Shown: positions 1 to 6,430, numbered from the stretch's first letter. The stretch is 7,451 nt of DNA from an uncultured Pseudomonadales bacterium (GCA_938082955.1 CALKDE010000325.1:1-7451), one strand, 5' to 3'. Notes: generated by a model from the sequence alone, not told the origin. Numbers and translations are program-made.

Positions 1-799
1 TGGCGTTTCCAAAGCGACTGAAGCTAGGTGTGAGATCGGTGAAATTTCTGGTCGTCACCACCAGGGAATCACCGTCCCAGTAGCCACGAGAATCACCTGA
101 CCACTGGCGAATATCATCATCGAGCATTCCACGGTCATCCAGTGGGACGATGCGGGCATCGTGAACCATCTCGGTCATGATTACCGCGTGGTCTTTGTTC
201 TGAAAAATCTGCACATTCGCATTGTAGCCACCGCCGGTAAATGGAGGTCCGGCATTGAAGCCTATTAAGCATCTCTCTGATAGACCTCGGTCTTCTGGTC
301 CGTCCTTGCCAATGCCGCCGAAGACGGCAAGCACTGGCCTGTCGCCTTCAACATCGGGCCCGAGGTTTGCGGTATGCACCGCTGCGCCTTCGACCCGATC
401 CGGAAAACGGCCGTCTGTTGGGTAGACGATAAGCGACGTGCGCACGTTTTCTCCGATGCTCGCAGTCTCATACCAGAAATTGTTATAGCCACCGGTACTC
501 TCACCAACCGGCGGAGCTTGAGGGTTCAGCACAAGCTCGGCTTCCGCCGCATCGGCGGCGATGCGCTGTTCTTCTTGCCGGACACGGTCTTGCTCTACCT
601 CTTCTGGCGTTAGAAATTCTTGGGTGCCAAAGCGCTGGGGTCGCTGCATCGGCGTGCTGGAATTGAAATTCCAGACCCCCTGCAAATCGGGCTGGCCCCA
701 CTCCGTTTTGGGCGCAACATAGTCCTCAGCCGTCTGGGCGAGGGAGACACTAATTGGGGCTAACACGATTGAAATAAGTATGAGTAATTGGGTTTTCAT
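1..799 (-). CDS. Secreted protein of unknown function, PDLQGVW-type family (3' end outside window)
   Basis: The frame is open from an ATG at 799 to the left edge (266 full codons), so the stop lies outside the window. Residues 1-21 form a signal peptide: a Lys at position 2, a hydrophobic stretch of Leu, Ile and Val, and a probable cut after S-L-A at 21, predicting export to the periplasm. The mature part opens with PDLQGVW (37-43), followed by PTDGRFP (127-133), SERCL (174-178), a TEMVHDAR block (209-216), and a WSGDSRG...WDGDSLVV...NF block (233-253). I know this motif order from a large family of uncharacterised exported proteins common in marine gammaproteobacteria and acidobacteria; its function is not known to me. 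Residues around 66-85 are rich in Glu, Gln and Ala and probably helical. GC is about 58%, clearly above the operon upstream. The ribosome binding site is weak. The 273-bp gap from the permease gene suggests separate transcription. Confidence 0.85.
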   Translation of the reverse strand, partial: MKTQLLILISIVLAPISVSLAQTAEDYVAPKTEWGQPDLQGVWNFNSSTPMQRPQRFGTQEFLTPEEVEQDRVRQEEQRIAADAAEAELVLNPQAPPVGESTGGYNNFWYETASIGENVRTSLIVYPTDGRFPDRVEGAAVHTANLGPDVEGDRPVLAVFGGIGKDGPEDRGLSERCLIGFNAGPPFTGGGYNANVQIFQNKDHAVIMTEMVHDARIVPLDDRGMLDDDIRQWSGDSRGYWDGDSLVVTTRNFTDLTPSFSRFGNA

Positions 800-879
800 G
801 AGATCTCAGCCTATTTTTCAGGGTATGAGGCTTACGTTAGTACCTTGCACAGAACTAATCAACCAAAAAATTATTGTGG

Positions 880-897
880 TGTAGTGGTCAAGTAATA
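880..897 (+). repeat. 18-bp direct repeat, left copy
   Basis: TGTAGTGGTCAAGTAATA occurs here and again, perfectly and in the same orientation, at 6780-6797. The two copies bracket the whole five-gene operon. Similarity stops sharply at both ends of the 18 bp. This left copy continues into TTGGCCACC, which can pair imperfectly with GTGGTC inside the repeat (6-bp stem with one G-T pair). The leading TG and this arrangement resemble the end of an insertion sequence, but no transposase is present, so the identity is an inference. Confidence 0.75.
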
Positions 898-1009
898 TTG
901 GCCACCAGTTTATGGTTGCGCCACAATTACTAGACGGAGATAAGAAGAGGTGTTCAGGAAATTTTAATGCAGAAAATATCAACAGGGCCACAGTAGAAAT
1001 ACGATAATT

Positions 1010-1026
1010 CCAATACCTGCTATTGG
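1010..1026 (-). terminator. Hairpin past the permease stop, weak candidate terminator
   Basis: CCAATA (1010-1015) and TATTGG (1021-1026) form a perfect 6-bp inverted repeat with a 5-base loop, about 47 bp beyond the permease stop codon. Read on the minus strand it is followed by an A/T-rich stretch without a proper T-run, so it is a poor intrinsic terminator. It is the best candidate I see between the operon and the next gene. Confidence 0.22.
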
Positions 1027-1072
1027 CCGAAAGCGTAGTGCTTTTAGTGTCCTCTTAGCTGTTATTAAATTG

Positions 1073-2389
1073 CTAGTGTTCCTTTAGCTGCGCAACATAA
1101 GGTGTGCGAAGCTGGATGTAGATAAGTACGACAGTGCTATAGCCAAGCAGGAGAAGCCACCCAGTATTCCCGATAAAACCCCAGGATGAGTAGATTCCGT
1201 AGCCATAAATGATGACGGCCAGAATTGGAAACGATTTTGTCGCCCAAAGCGGCAGCCGGAAGGGTGCATTCCGATAGGCCTCCGGATTTCTTTTAGCCAG
1301 ATTGAAAAGCGCGAATACAGGGAATAGCCCAAAGATGGCGCCTACAGCATTACCTAAAATAGCGACGTAATCCAAGGTCATGCCCGTTAGAATCGGTGTA
1401 ATACCAATGAGAAAAAACACGGTCAAATAAATGTAAGGAACACCATGTCGATTCACCGCAGCGAGCTTCGGTGGCAACCAACCATCCTCTGTCGCCCTAT
1501 ATAAGCCACGGGTACACCAGCCGAAAATCGCGTTGAGGGATGTCACTAAGGAAATCATAATACCGCCACCAATAAAAGCCACGTAAACGGTAGGAGAAAA
1601 TATGATCTTTGCGGTCGCAGCGAGATTCTTGCCCGCTATTTCCTCTAGTGGCAATACGCCGGTGGCGACTACCGCGATGAAGATATAGAGCACAACAACA
1701 ATCGCCAGCGACAGCCCCATCACCAGTGGAATCATCTTTCCTGGATTCTCCATTTCATCGCCAAACTCAGAAATGAATTCAGAACCGATCAGGCTGAGCC
1801 GCAATAGGAAAGCGGCAGCAAAGAAACCGCCAAACCCGTTAGGCATCACGGTAGGGATGGCAGTGTAGGGCGAGTAGTCCTCAATATGCGCCATGCCGAA
1901 CACGATATAAAGTATCAATGAGACGAGTAAACCTAAGACCATCACAGTCTGAAATCTAGCTGCTGTTTTTATCCCAAATAGATTTGCGACAAAACATAGA
2001 ATCATTATTGCCGCAGCCACGATAGCAAGGTCGATACCTGGAATTAGTGCTTCGGCATATTCAGCAAACCCGATTGCGAAACTGGATAAAATAAGTTGAC
2101 CAACAATGAGTAGTGACAAATAGAAAAACGAAGTTCGACTTCCCAAGAGATCTCTAACATAGGTATAGTTTCCGCCGGTACTGGGTATAGCCGAACCCAA
2201 AGCTGCGATGCAGACTGTCGGTATAGCGACAATGCCAAACGCAAGTAAAAATGCCCATGGCGCACCATACCCAGTCATACTGATGCTGACACCTGTCAAA
2301 ACTACGACTCCGGTGCCAATGATCTGCCCCACAGAGATACTCATCAGGTCCCAAAACCCCAACAATTTCCCGCCTGCTGCGTGATGCAT
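1073..2389 (-). CDS. APC-superfamily amino-acid permease
   Basis: This is an inner-membrane transporter of 438 residues, the usual length for the amino acid-polyamine-organocation superfamily. About twelve membrane segments can be read off, near residues 9-36, 42-68, 87-115, 119-140, 146-166, 189-206, 219-246, 268-291, 318-338, 342-366, 388-410 and 413-430. The first contains GQIIGTG (21-27), the glycine-rich unwound stretch where APC transporters bind the amino group and carboxylate of the substrate. GDEMENPGKMIP (210-221) matches the family's E-x-x-NP-x-x-x-IP signature, and a cytoplasmic loop carries RATEDGWLPP (298-307). It is the last gene of the operon, 22 bp behind the PLP enzyme, with an AGAGAA ribosome binding site 5 bases before the ATG. 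Being next to methionine-related enzymes, it may move methionine or a related amino acid; the sequence alone does not settle substrate or direction. Confidence 0.9.
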   Translation of the reverse strand: MHHAAGGKLLGFWDLMSISVGQIIGTGVVVLTGVSISMTGYGAPWAFLLAFGIVAIPTVCIAALGSAIPSTGGNYTYVRDLLGSRTSFFYLSLLIVGQLILSSFAIGFAEYAEALIPGIDLAIVAAAIMILCFVANLFGIKTAARFQTVMVLGLLVSLILYIVFGMAHIEDYSPYTAIPTVMPNGFGGFFAAAFLLRLSLIGSEFISEFGDEMENPGKMIPLVMGLSLAIVVVLYIFIAVVATGVLPLEEIAGKNLAATAKIIFSPTVYVAFIGGGIMISLVTSLNAIFGWCTRGLYRATEDGWLPPKLAAVNRHGVPYIYLTVFFLIGITPILTGMTLDYVAILGNAVGAIFGLFPVFALFNLAKRNPEAYRNAPFRLPLWATKSFPILAVIIYGYGIYSSWGFIGNTGWLLLLGYSTVVLIYIQLRTPYVAQLKEH

Positions 2390-2411
2390 ATTGATTCTCT
2401 TTTTTTCGGGT

Positions 2412-3671
2412 TTAGGAAGTTAGCTTTAGCGCATTATCAAGATCTTCGATTAAATCCTCAATGTTCTCGATACCCACCGAAAGCCTGACGATATTGTCTG
2501 TAATCCCAGCCTTTTCTCTTTCTTCTTTTGGTGTTGCGCTGTGAGTCATACTCGCCGGATGTTGAATTAAACTATCTACATTACCTAGGCTCACAGCAAG
2601 CGTTGGTATCGTCACCGCATTAGTAAAGGCCATGCTGTTTTCAACACCGCCGGCAACTTTGAACGACACCATGCCGCCAAAACCGTTGATCATCTGTTTC
2701 TTCGCGAGTTCGTGGTAAGGGTTATCCGGTAGGCCAGGATAAAAGACCTCTTCAACTCCTGGTTGAGCCTGTAACCAGGTAGCGACAGCGAGTGCATTCT
2801 CTGCGTGCCTTTGCATTCGAACCTCAAAGGTTTTTAGACCAACATTTATTAGCCATGTGTCCTGAGGGCTTGGAGCTACCCCTAACATTTTGTACGTTAA
2901 CCCAACCCCGCTGCCACCTGGCGCCATGTAATCAAGGTGCGTACTGACAATTGCACCGCCAATGACTTGCCCATGACCACTGATGTACTTCGATGTGGAA
3001 TGGATGACCACATCACAGCCAAAGGTCAGGGGTCGCTGGTGGTAGGGTGTGGCAAAGGTGTTGTCAACAATGACCCAAATTCCATGTTTATGGGCGGCAA
3101 TTACCAATTGCTGCAGATCAACCACTTCGATATTAGGGTTTGATGGTGTTTCGAGAAAAATTAGTTTCGCGTCGCTATGTTGCTCAATGGTCTGTTCGAG
3201 ACTCTCCGGGCTCACATCAGAAACCCAGACAACTTCAATCCCCAGCCGTGGCGCTAACTGATACCACCACTTAAAACTATTGCCATACAAGCCACGCTGA
3301 ACAATCGCCTTATCACCGGCACCAATCTTCCCTAGAACAGCAGCGGATGTTGCTCCCATACCCGATGAAGTCACTTTGCCTAGTACGATCTCCGAAGGTT
3401 CGACATCTGGATTCAATTTGATTAGATCGATACCCTCCATATAGGCGATCTTATTGGCAAGGTGATCCATGTTCGGGTTATGGGTGCGTGTATAAGCGTA
3501 ACCCTTCTTTTTGCCGGCAAAAACTTCACCCGCTTCCTGTACTGTGTCAAAACCAAAGGTAGACGTCTGATAAATTGGCATTAAATGCGCGTGTTTATCG
3601 TGGCCACCTTCTCCCACATGATTAACAATTGTGCCCATGCCATGGGAGGGTTTTACTTTTTTGGTCGTCAT
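2412..3671 (-). CDS. Cys/Met-metabolism PLP enzyme (methionine gamma-lyase / O-acylhomoserine sulfhydrylase-like)
   Basis: This is a cytoplasmic fold-type I PLP enzyme of the trans-sulfuration family (419 residues; relatives are usually about 390-400). Visible family hallmarks are YTR (60-62), whose Tyr and Arg hold the cofactor phosphate of the neighbouring subunit; SSGMGA (102-107); ETPSNPN (174-180); the cofactor aspartate D203 in DNTFATPY; the Schiff-base lysine K228 in HSTSKYISGH; and carboxylate-binding R396 in VRLSVG. HPASMTH (371-377) also matches methionine gamma-lyases. Two features are odd. The LYG motif (128-130) is followed by Asn131, where typical methionine gamma-lyases have their key Cys (Cys116 in Pseudomonas putida). 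An extra dozen or so residues (about 83-97) precede SSGMG. Possible reactions are methionine to methanethiol, 2-oxobutyrate and ammonia; methanethiol addition to an O-acylhomoserine; or a cystathionine lyase/synthase reaction. The operon favours a methanethiol or methionine role. The ribosome binding site is weak (GAGAG). Confidence 0.88.
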   Translation of the reverse strand: MTTKKVKPSHGMGTIVNHVGEGGHDKHAHLMPIYQTSTFGFDTVQEAGEVFAGKKKGYAYTRTHNPNMDHLANKIAYMEGIDLIKLNPDVEPSEIVLGKVTSSGMGATSAAVLGKIGAGDKAIVQRGLYGNSFKWWYQLAPRLGIEVVWVSDVSPESLEQTIEQHSDAKLIFLETPSNPNIEVVDLQQLVIAAHKHGIWVIVDNTFATPYHQRPLTFGCDVVIHSTSKYISGHGQVIGGAIVSTHLDYMAPGGSGVGLTYKMLGVAPSPQDTWLINVGLKTFEVRMQRHAENALAVATWLQAQPGVEEVFYPGLPDNPYHELAKKQMINGFGGMVSFKVAGGVENSMAFTNAVTIPTLAVSLGNVDSLIQHPASMTHSATPKEEREKAGITDNIVRLSVGIENIEDLIEDLDNALKLTS

Positions 3672-3723
3672 GTCTAGTCTCTCAATTTTTGTAATCTAAT
3701 TTTTTATCCAAGCAAGGGCTGCC

Positions 3724-4476
3724 TCATAACAATATCGGAGGGGTGCACTCGTCATCGTTTGTACTGTGAAGCACATCAATCATTAGGTTGATCATGTTCT
3801 CCCGAACCTCATCGATATTGTCTTCAGCAAGGGTGATTTTTTCTTCTAAGCCCGCGGCAAGGTTAATAGGCAAAGCAAGCGCAGCGAAACTTATTCCTAA
3901 CTCTCCTGCCAGATATACCTCGGGACAGCAGGTCATGCCGACAACATGCCCGCCTAGTATCTGGTACATTTTAATTTCAGCTGGGGATTCAAATCGAGGG
4001 CCATTGGTTGCGACATAAGTAGCGCCATCGCGACACTTGATATTATGTTTCGATGCTAGCGCCATCAGCTTGTTGCTCATGACAGGACAAAATGGCTTGC
4101 TCATTTCAACATGTCCTACAGCTCGCTCTAAATCTTCAAAAAACGAGAATGCCCTACCGTGGGTGAAATCAAGAAAGTCACGAATCACCGCAAGATCCAA
4201 CACGGGATAATCTGCAGTGATAGAGCCCACTGCGTAGGTTGACATTATTCGCCTAACACCCAGATCTTTGAGCGCTTGGATGTTTGCTCGATAATTTACT
4301 TTGTGGGGAGGTGTGGAGTGATCACGGCCATGCCGCGTTAAAAAGACGATATCTTCATGAGCACTTTTGCCCATAAAGACTTGCGCTGTACCGTAGTCAT
4401 TGACCATTTCTCTTGATTCAACTTCAACATTGGGCAAATTATAGATTCCGGTTCCCCCCATGATGGCTGCGGGCAT
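3724..4476 (-). CDS. mtnP: MTA/MTI phosphorylase family protein, predicted 6-oxopurine (methylthioinosine) type
   Basis: This is a trimeric-type nucleoside phosphorylase of the PNP/MTAP family, 250 residues, cytoplasmic. It would cleave a 5'-methylthio- or 5'-deoxynucleoside with phosphate to the free base and a 5-substituted ribose-1-phosphate. Motifs seen: GGTG (7-10), RHGRDH (48-53) and NYRAN (61-65) of the phosphate and ribose sites, AVGS (82-85), GPRFES (159-164) and the ribose-contacting GMT (180-182). The base site is notable: E163 stands where human MTAP has Ser178 and human PNP has Glu201, and N205 stands where MTAP has Asp220 and PNP has Asn243. Both match 6-oxopurine enzymes, so 5'-methylthioinosine or 5'-deoxyinosine is the likelier substrate, and automated labels of MTA phosphorylase may be wrong. 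The start is well supported by AAAGGAG 5 bases upstream of the ATG. It lies 30 bp behind the isomerase and 52 bp ahead of the PLP enzyme gene. Confidence 0.9.
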   Translation of the reverse strand: MPAAIMGGTGIYNLPNVEVESREMVNDYGTAQVFMGKSAHEDIVFLTRHGRDHSTPPHKVNYRANIQALKDLGVRRIMSTYAVGSITADYPVLDLAVIRDFLDFTHGRAFSFFEDLERAVGHVEMSKPFCPVMSNKLMALASKHNIKCRDGATYVATNGPRFESPAEIKMYQILGGHVVGMTCCPEVYLAGELGISFAALALPINLAAGLEEKITLAEDNIDEVRENMINLMIDVLHSTNDDECTPPILL

Positions 4477-4481
4477 ACTAA

Positions 4482-4488
4482 CTCCTTT
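4482..4488 (-). promoter_or_regulatory. Strong ribosome binding site of the phosphorylase gene
   Basis: AAAGGAG on the minus strand, 5 bases before the ATG at 4476. It fixes the phosphorylase start and is much stronger than the sites of the next two genes, which suggests unequal translation within the operon. Confidence 0.7.
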
Positions 4489-4506
4489 GTTTCTAAACGC
4501 TGTGCA

Positions 4507-5598
4507 CTACCAAGTTTGGTAGTTATTCAATGTGTAGGGACTGAGAATCCCGTGAACCGTTACAATCCCTGAAACATATTTTGGTGGTGTGATGTCAAAG
4601 GTTGGATAGCGTGCATTGATGCTATCGATCGTCGTTGGCGTGCCTAGTGCAAGTCTAATCTGTGCAGGGTTGCGCTCTTCTATTTCGATATCATCCCGAA
4701 CAACTTTACTATCATCTCGACCCCAGGCGAAGGCAAAGAATGGAATATTGTGAGCATGGGCTGCGATGGCATTCTGAAAGGTGCCGATCTTGTTGACGAC
4801 ATGCCCATCAACTGTAATGAGGTCAGCCGCAGTGATGTACTTCTGGATTTTACCCTCGGACATGATATGTGCAGGCATATTGTCAGTGATGAGATTAACC
4901 TCGACACCAATTTCGAGTATCGACGGTGCAGTAAGTTTGGCGCCTTGAAAATAGGGCCGCGTTTCAGGTGTATAAACTGTTATTTTTTTCCCGTCTCTGG
5001 CTGCAAATGCCAGCGCAAGAATGAACCCCGCCTCACCAAAACAGTTGGTCAGAATGCCGTCTCCATTTTCGATAAGCTCTGCCATGGCTCGGGCTCTGAT
5101 TGCGTAATCGTCATAGATGCCTTGCAGTATCTGCTTAATTGACGCTTCGATAGATTCATCAGCACTTTGCTTGTTATTAATCGCATCTGTCGCCTTGATG
5201 AGCACTTCATCCAGACGAAGTCTTATTGCGGTGTTGGTTGGGCGAGTAACCACAAGTAAGTCTCGGGCTTGTCGTAATTCTGAGAGTAGTTTTTTCGGAC
5301 TGTCGGAAGCGGCTAGTACATGTTTGCTGGCGACAATCCTCAAAGCGTGGACCGCACAGAGCCATGGGCCACTACCTTGGGTCACCATGTCTTTGATCGC
5401 AGTCGCGACCTCATCAACAGTTTCGCAAGTAACGAATGATTTGGAAAACGGATAAGCGCGGCGGTCACCAATGATAACTTTTCCGGCTTCAAATCGTGCG
5501 ATATTGCTTGGGTTAAGGATGAACGGCAGCAGTTCATAAACTCCTTCCTGCTCAGCCGGAGAGCAACCGTCACTTTGCTTATTCAATTGAGTATTCAC
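4507..5598 (-). CDS. mtnA: MtnA-like (eIF2B alpha/beta/delta family) 5-substituted ribose-1-phosphate isomerase, divergent
   Basis: This is predicted to isomerise 5-methylthioribose-1-phosphate (or 5-deoxyribose-1-phosphate) to the ribulose-1-phosphate, supplying the aldolase. Conserved from MtnA are RPT (119-121), the catalytic Cys186 in ILTNCFGEAG, ETRP (212-215) with QGAKLTA (218-224), DNM (239-241), the catalytic Asp259 in AADLI, NKIGT (269-273), EERNPAQI (307-314) and the tail motif FDITPP (334-339). Divergent points: the usual THCNTG around the Cys is TNCFGEAG, the N-terminal RGAPAIG loop is QGSGPWL (74-80), and GADRI is AADLI. The family is recognisable, but this is a distant subgroup. 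The start shown is GTG; its AAAGGAG site (5598-5604) touches the GTG itself, too close to serve it. A TTG at 5586, in frame and 11 bases past that site, is a plausible real start (359 residues). It is the second gene of the operon, 70 bp after the aldolase. Confidence 0.85.
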   Translation of the reverse strand: MNTQLNKQSDGCSPAEQEGVYELLPFILNPSNIARFEAGKVIIGDRRAYPFSKSFVTCETVDEVATAIKDMVTQGSGPWLCAVHALRIVASKHVLAASDSPKKLLSELRQARDLLVVTRPTNTAIRLRLDEVLIKATDAINNKQSADESIEASIKQILQGIYDDYAIRARAMAELIENGDGILTNCFGEAGFILALAFAARDGKKITVYTPETRPYFQGAKLTAPSILEIGVEVNLITDNMPAHIMSEGKIQKYITAADLITVDGHVVNKIGTFQNAIAAHAHNIPFFAFAWGRDDSKVVRDDIEIEERNPAQIRLALGTPTTIDSINARYPTFDITPPKYVSGIVTVHGILSPYTLNNYQTW

Positions 5599-5604
5599 TC
5601 CTTT
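5598..5604 (-). promoter_or_regulatory. Ribosome binding site that questions the isomerase start
   Basis: AAAGGAG on the minus strand overlaps the first base of the GTG at 5598-5596. With normal spacing it would instead serve the TTG at 5586-5584, in the same frame. The choice changes the product by only four residues, outside any conserved motif. Confidence 0.6.
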
Positions 5605-5668
5605 GGGGTCTATTCAATCTAGTTTGTTCAAATTAGTGTGATCAAAAAATCAGGCAATCGGCATCAAG

Positions 5669-6334
5669 TTATTTCTTTGGCCACACACCGTAACCGGTTT
5701 CCATACGCTCCCTCACCTCTTTTATTTGTTGCGAAGTTAAAACATGAGGCTTACCCAGTTGACAGGCTAGATGATATTGCTGACAAAGTGCTTCGAGTTC
5801 TCCTGCTCGCCACATAGCTTGTTTCAAATCTCCTCCGCAGGCAATCATACCGTGGGTACCTAGCAAACAAGCTGTTCTGTCTTTCAATGCGATGAGGGCG
5901 TTATCAGACAGTTGCTGACTGCCGTAATGGGCATAGTCCGCGCATCGAATGCTATCACCACCAAAAACTCCGATCATGTAGTGCACGCTTGGAATGTCTT
6001 CGCGAAGCATAGAGAGCGCCGTTGCATAGGTGGAATGAGTATGAACAACCGAGTGAATGTCATCACGGGCATCGTATATGTCTGCGTGGACTTTCCATTC
6101 GGAAGACGGACGATGCTGACCCGCAGCATCACCGGATAAATCTTCACCGGGTAACAAAATGATGTCTTCAGGGCGGGTTTCTTCGTAAGGTAAGCTGCTG
6201 GGTGTTATCAAAATACCTTCGGCCGCGCGGATGCTAATATTTCCAGATGTACCTTGATTCAGACCAGAGCTATTCATCCATAAACAGGCATCTATAATGG
6301 ACTGGCGAAGTTCAGGTGTGTCTTTTTGTATCAT
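5669..6334 (-). CDS. Class II (zinc) aldolase, FucA / Ald2-like
   Basis: This is a cytoplasmic zinc aldolase of the fuculose-1-phosphate aldolase/adducin family; its 221 residues match the usual length. It resembles E. coli FucA along its whole length. Zinc ligands H98, H100 and H161 and the catalytic E79 (SSEW) match FucA His92, His94, His155 and Glu73 at a constant offset of six. HYMIGVFGGDSI (118-129) carries Y119, the equivalent of FucA Tyr113. The phosphate pocket is present as GTSGN (28-32), TPSS (44-47) and S77-S78, except that the FucA T-G pair is S46-S47. In this operon the expected substrate is not fuculose-1-phosphate but 5-methylthioribulose-1-phosphate or 5-deoxyribulose-1-phosphate, giving DHAP plus an aldehyde, as for Ald2 of the DHAP shunt. 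The gene is not MtnB by context, since no MtnC/MtnD genes adjoin it. It is the first gene of the operon; TTAGGAA lies 7 bases before the ATG. Confidence 0.9.
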   Translation of the reverse strand: MIQKDTPELRQSIIDACLWMNSSGLNQGTSGNISIRAAEGILITPSSLPYEETRPEDIILLPGEDLSGDAAGQHRPSSEWKVHADIYDARDDIHSVVHTHSTYATALSMLREDIPSVHYMIGVFGGDSIRCADYAHYGSQQLSDNALIALKDRTACLLGTHGMIACGGDLKQAMWRAGELEALCQQYHLACQLGKPHVLTSQQIKEVRERMETGYGVWPKK

Positions 6335-6389
6335 AGTGCGTTCCTAAGAAGATTTGTTTTGGTTAATCCAGTCAGCTAAGGCCGTCGAT

Positions 6390-6395
6390 ATTATA
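6390..6395 (-). promoter_or_regulatory. Candidate -10 box of the aldolase operon promoter
   Basis: A perfect TATAAT on the minus strand lies about 55 bases before the aldolase ATG. No good -35 hexamer sits 16-18 bases upstream; that position falls in a GC-rich inverted repeat, so the promoter may depend on an activator, or the TATAAT may be chance. Confidence 0.35.
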
Positions 6396-6412
6396 CTAAT
6401 AGTGATATGCGC

Positions 6413-6430
6413 GGCGCTTTTTGAAGCGCC
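6413..6430. repeat. Perfect 7-bp inverted repeat overlapping the -35 area
   Basis: GGCGCTT (6413-6419) pairs with AAGCGCC (6424-6430) around a 4-base loop. It has no T-run on either strand, so it is not an intrinsic terminator. Its place just upstream of the candidate -10 box fits a regulator binding site, but a chance hairpin cannot be excluded. Confidence 0.35.

Noticed and set aside
265..701. Several closed ORFs on both strands between 265 and 701
   Set aside because: All overlap, in other frames, the long open frame 799 to 1, which has a signal peptide and conserved motifs along its whole length.
1030..1044. Hairpin AAAGC / GCTTT as operon terminator
   Set aside because: Only a 5-bp, A/T-rich stem with no T-run following on the minus strand.
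1061..1079. A second similar pair: 1061-1079 and 6820-6838 match at 16 of 19 positions
   Set aside because: The match is A/T-rich, imperfect, partly inside the end of the permease gene, and at a different distance from the 18-bp repeat on each side; chance is a sufficient explanation.
4750..5142. A 130-codon plus-strand ORF inside the isomerase gene
   Set aside because: It is antisense to a well-supported gene with conserved motifs; a shadow frame. The 112-codon plus-strand frame at 5117-5455 is rejected for the same reason.
5599..5668. A terminator or separate promoter in the 70-bp gap between aldolase and isomerase genes
   Set aside because: There is a T-run on the minus strand, but no stable stem before it and no convincing promoter hexamers, so a single transcript remains the simplest reading.
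6335..6383. A SAM-sensing riboswitch in front of the operon
   Set aside because: The predicted leader is only about 50 bases, with no SAM-riboswitch helices or terminator stem visible.
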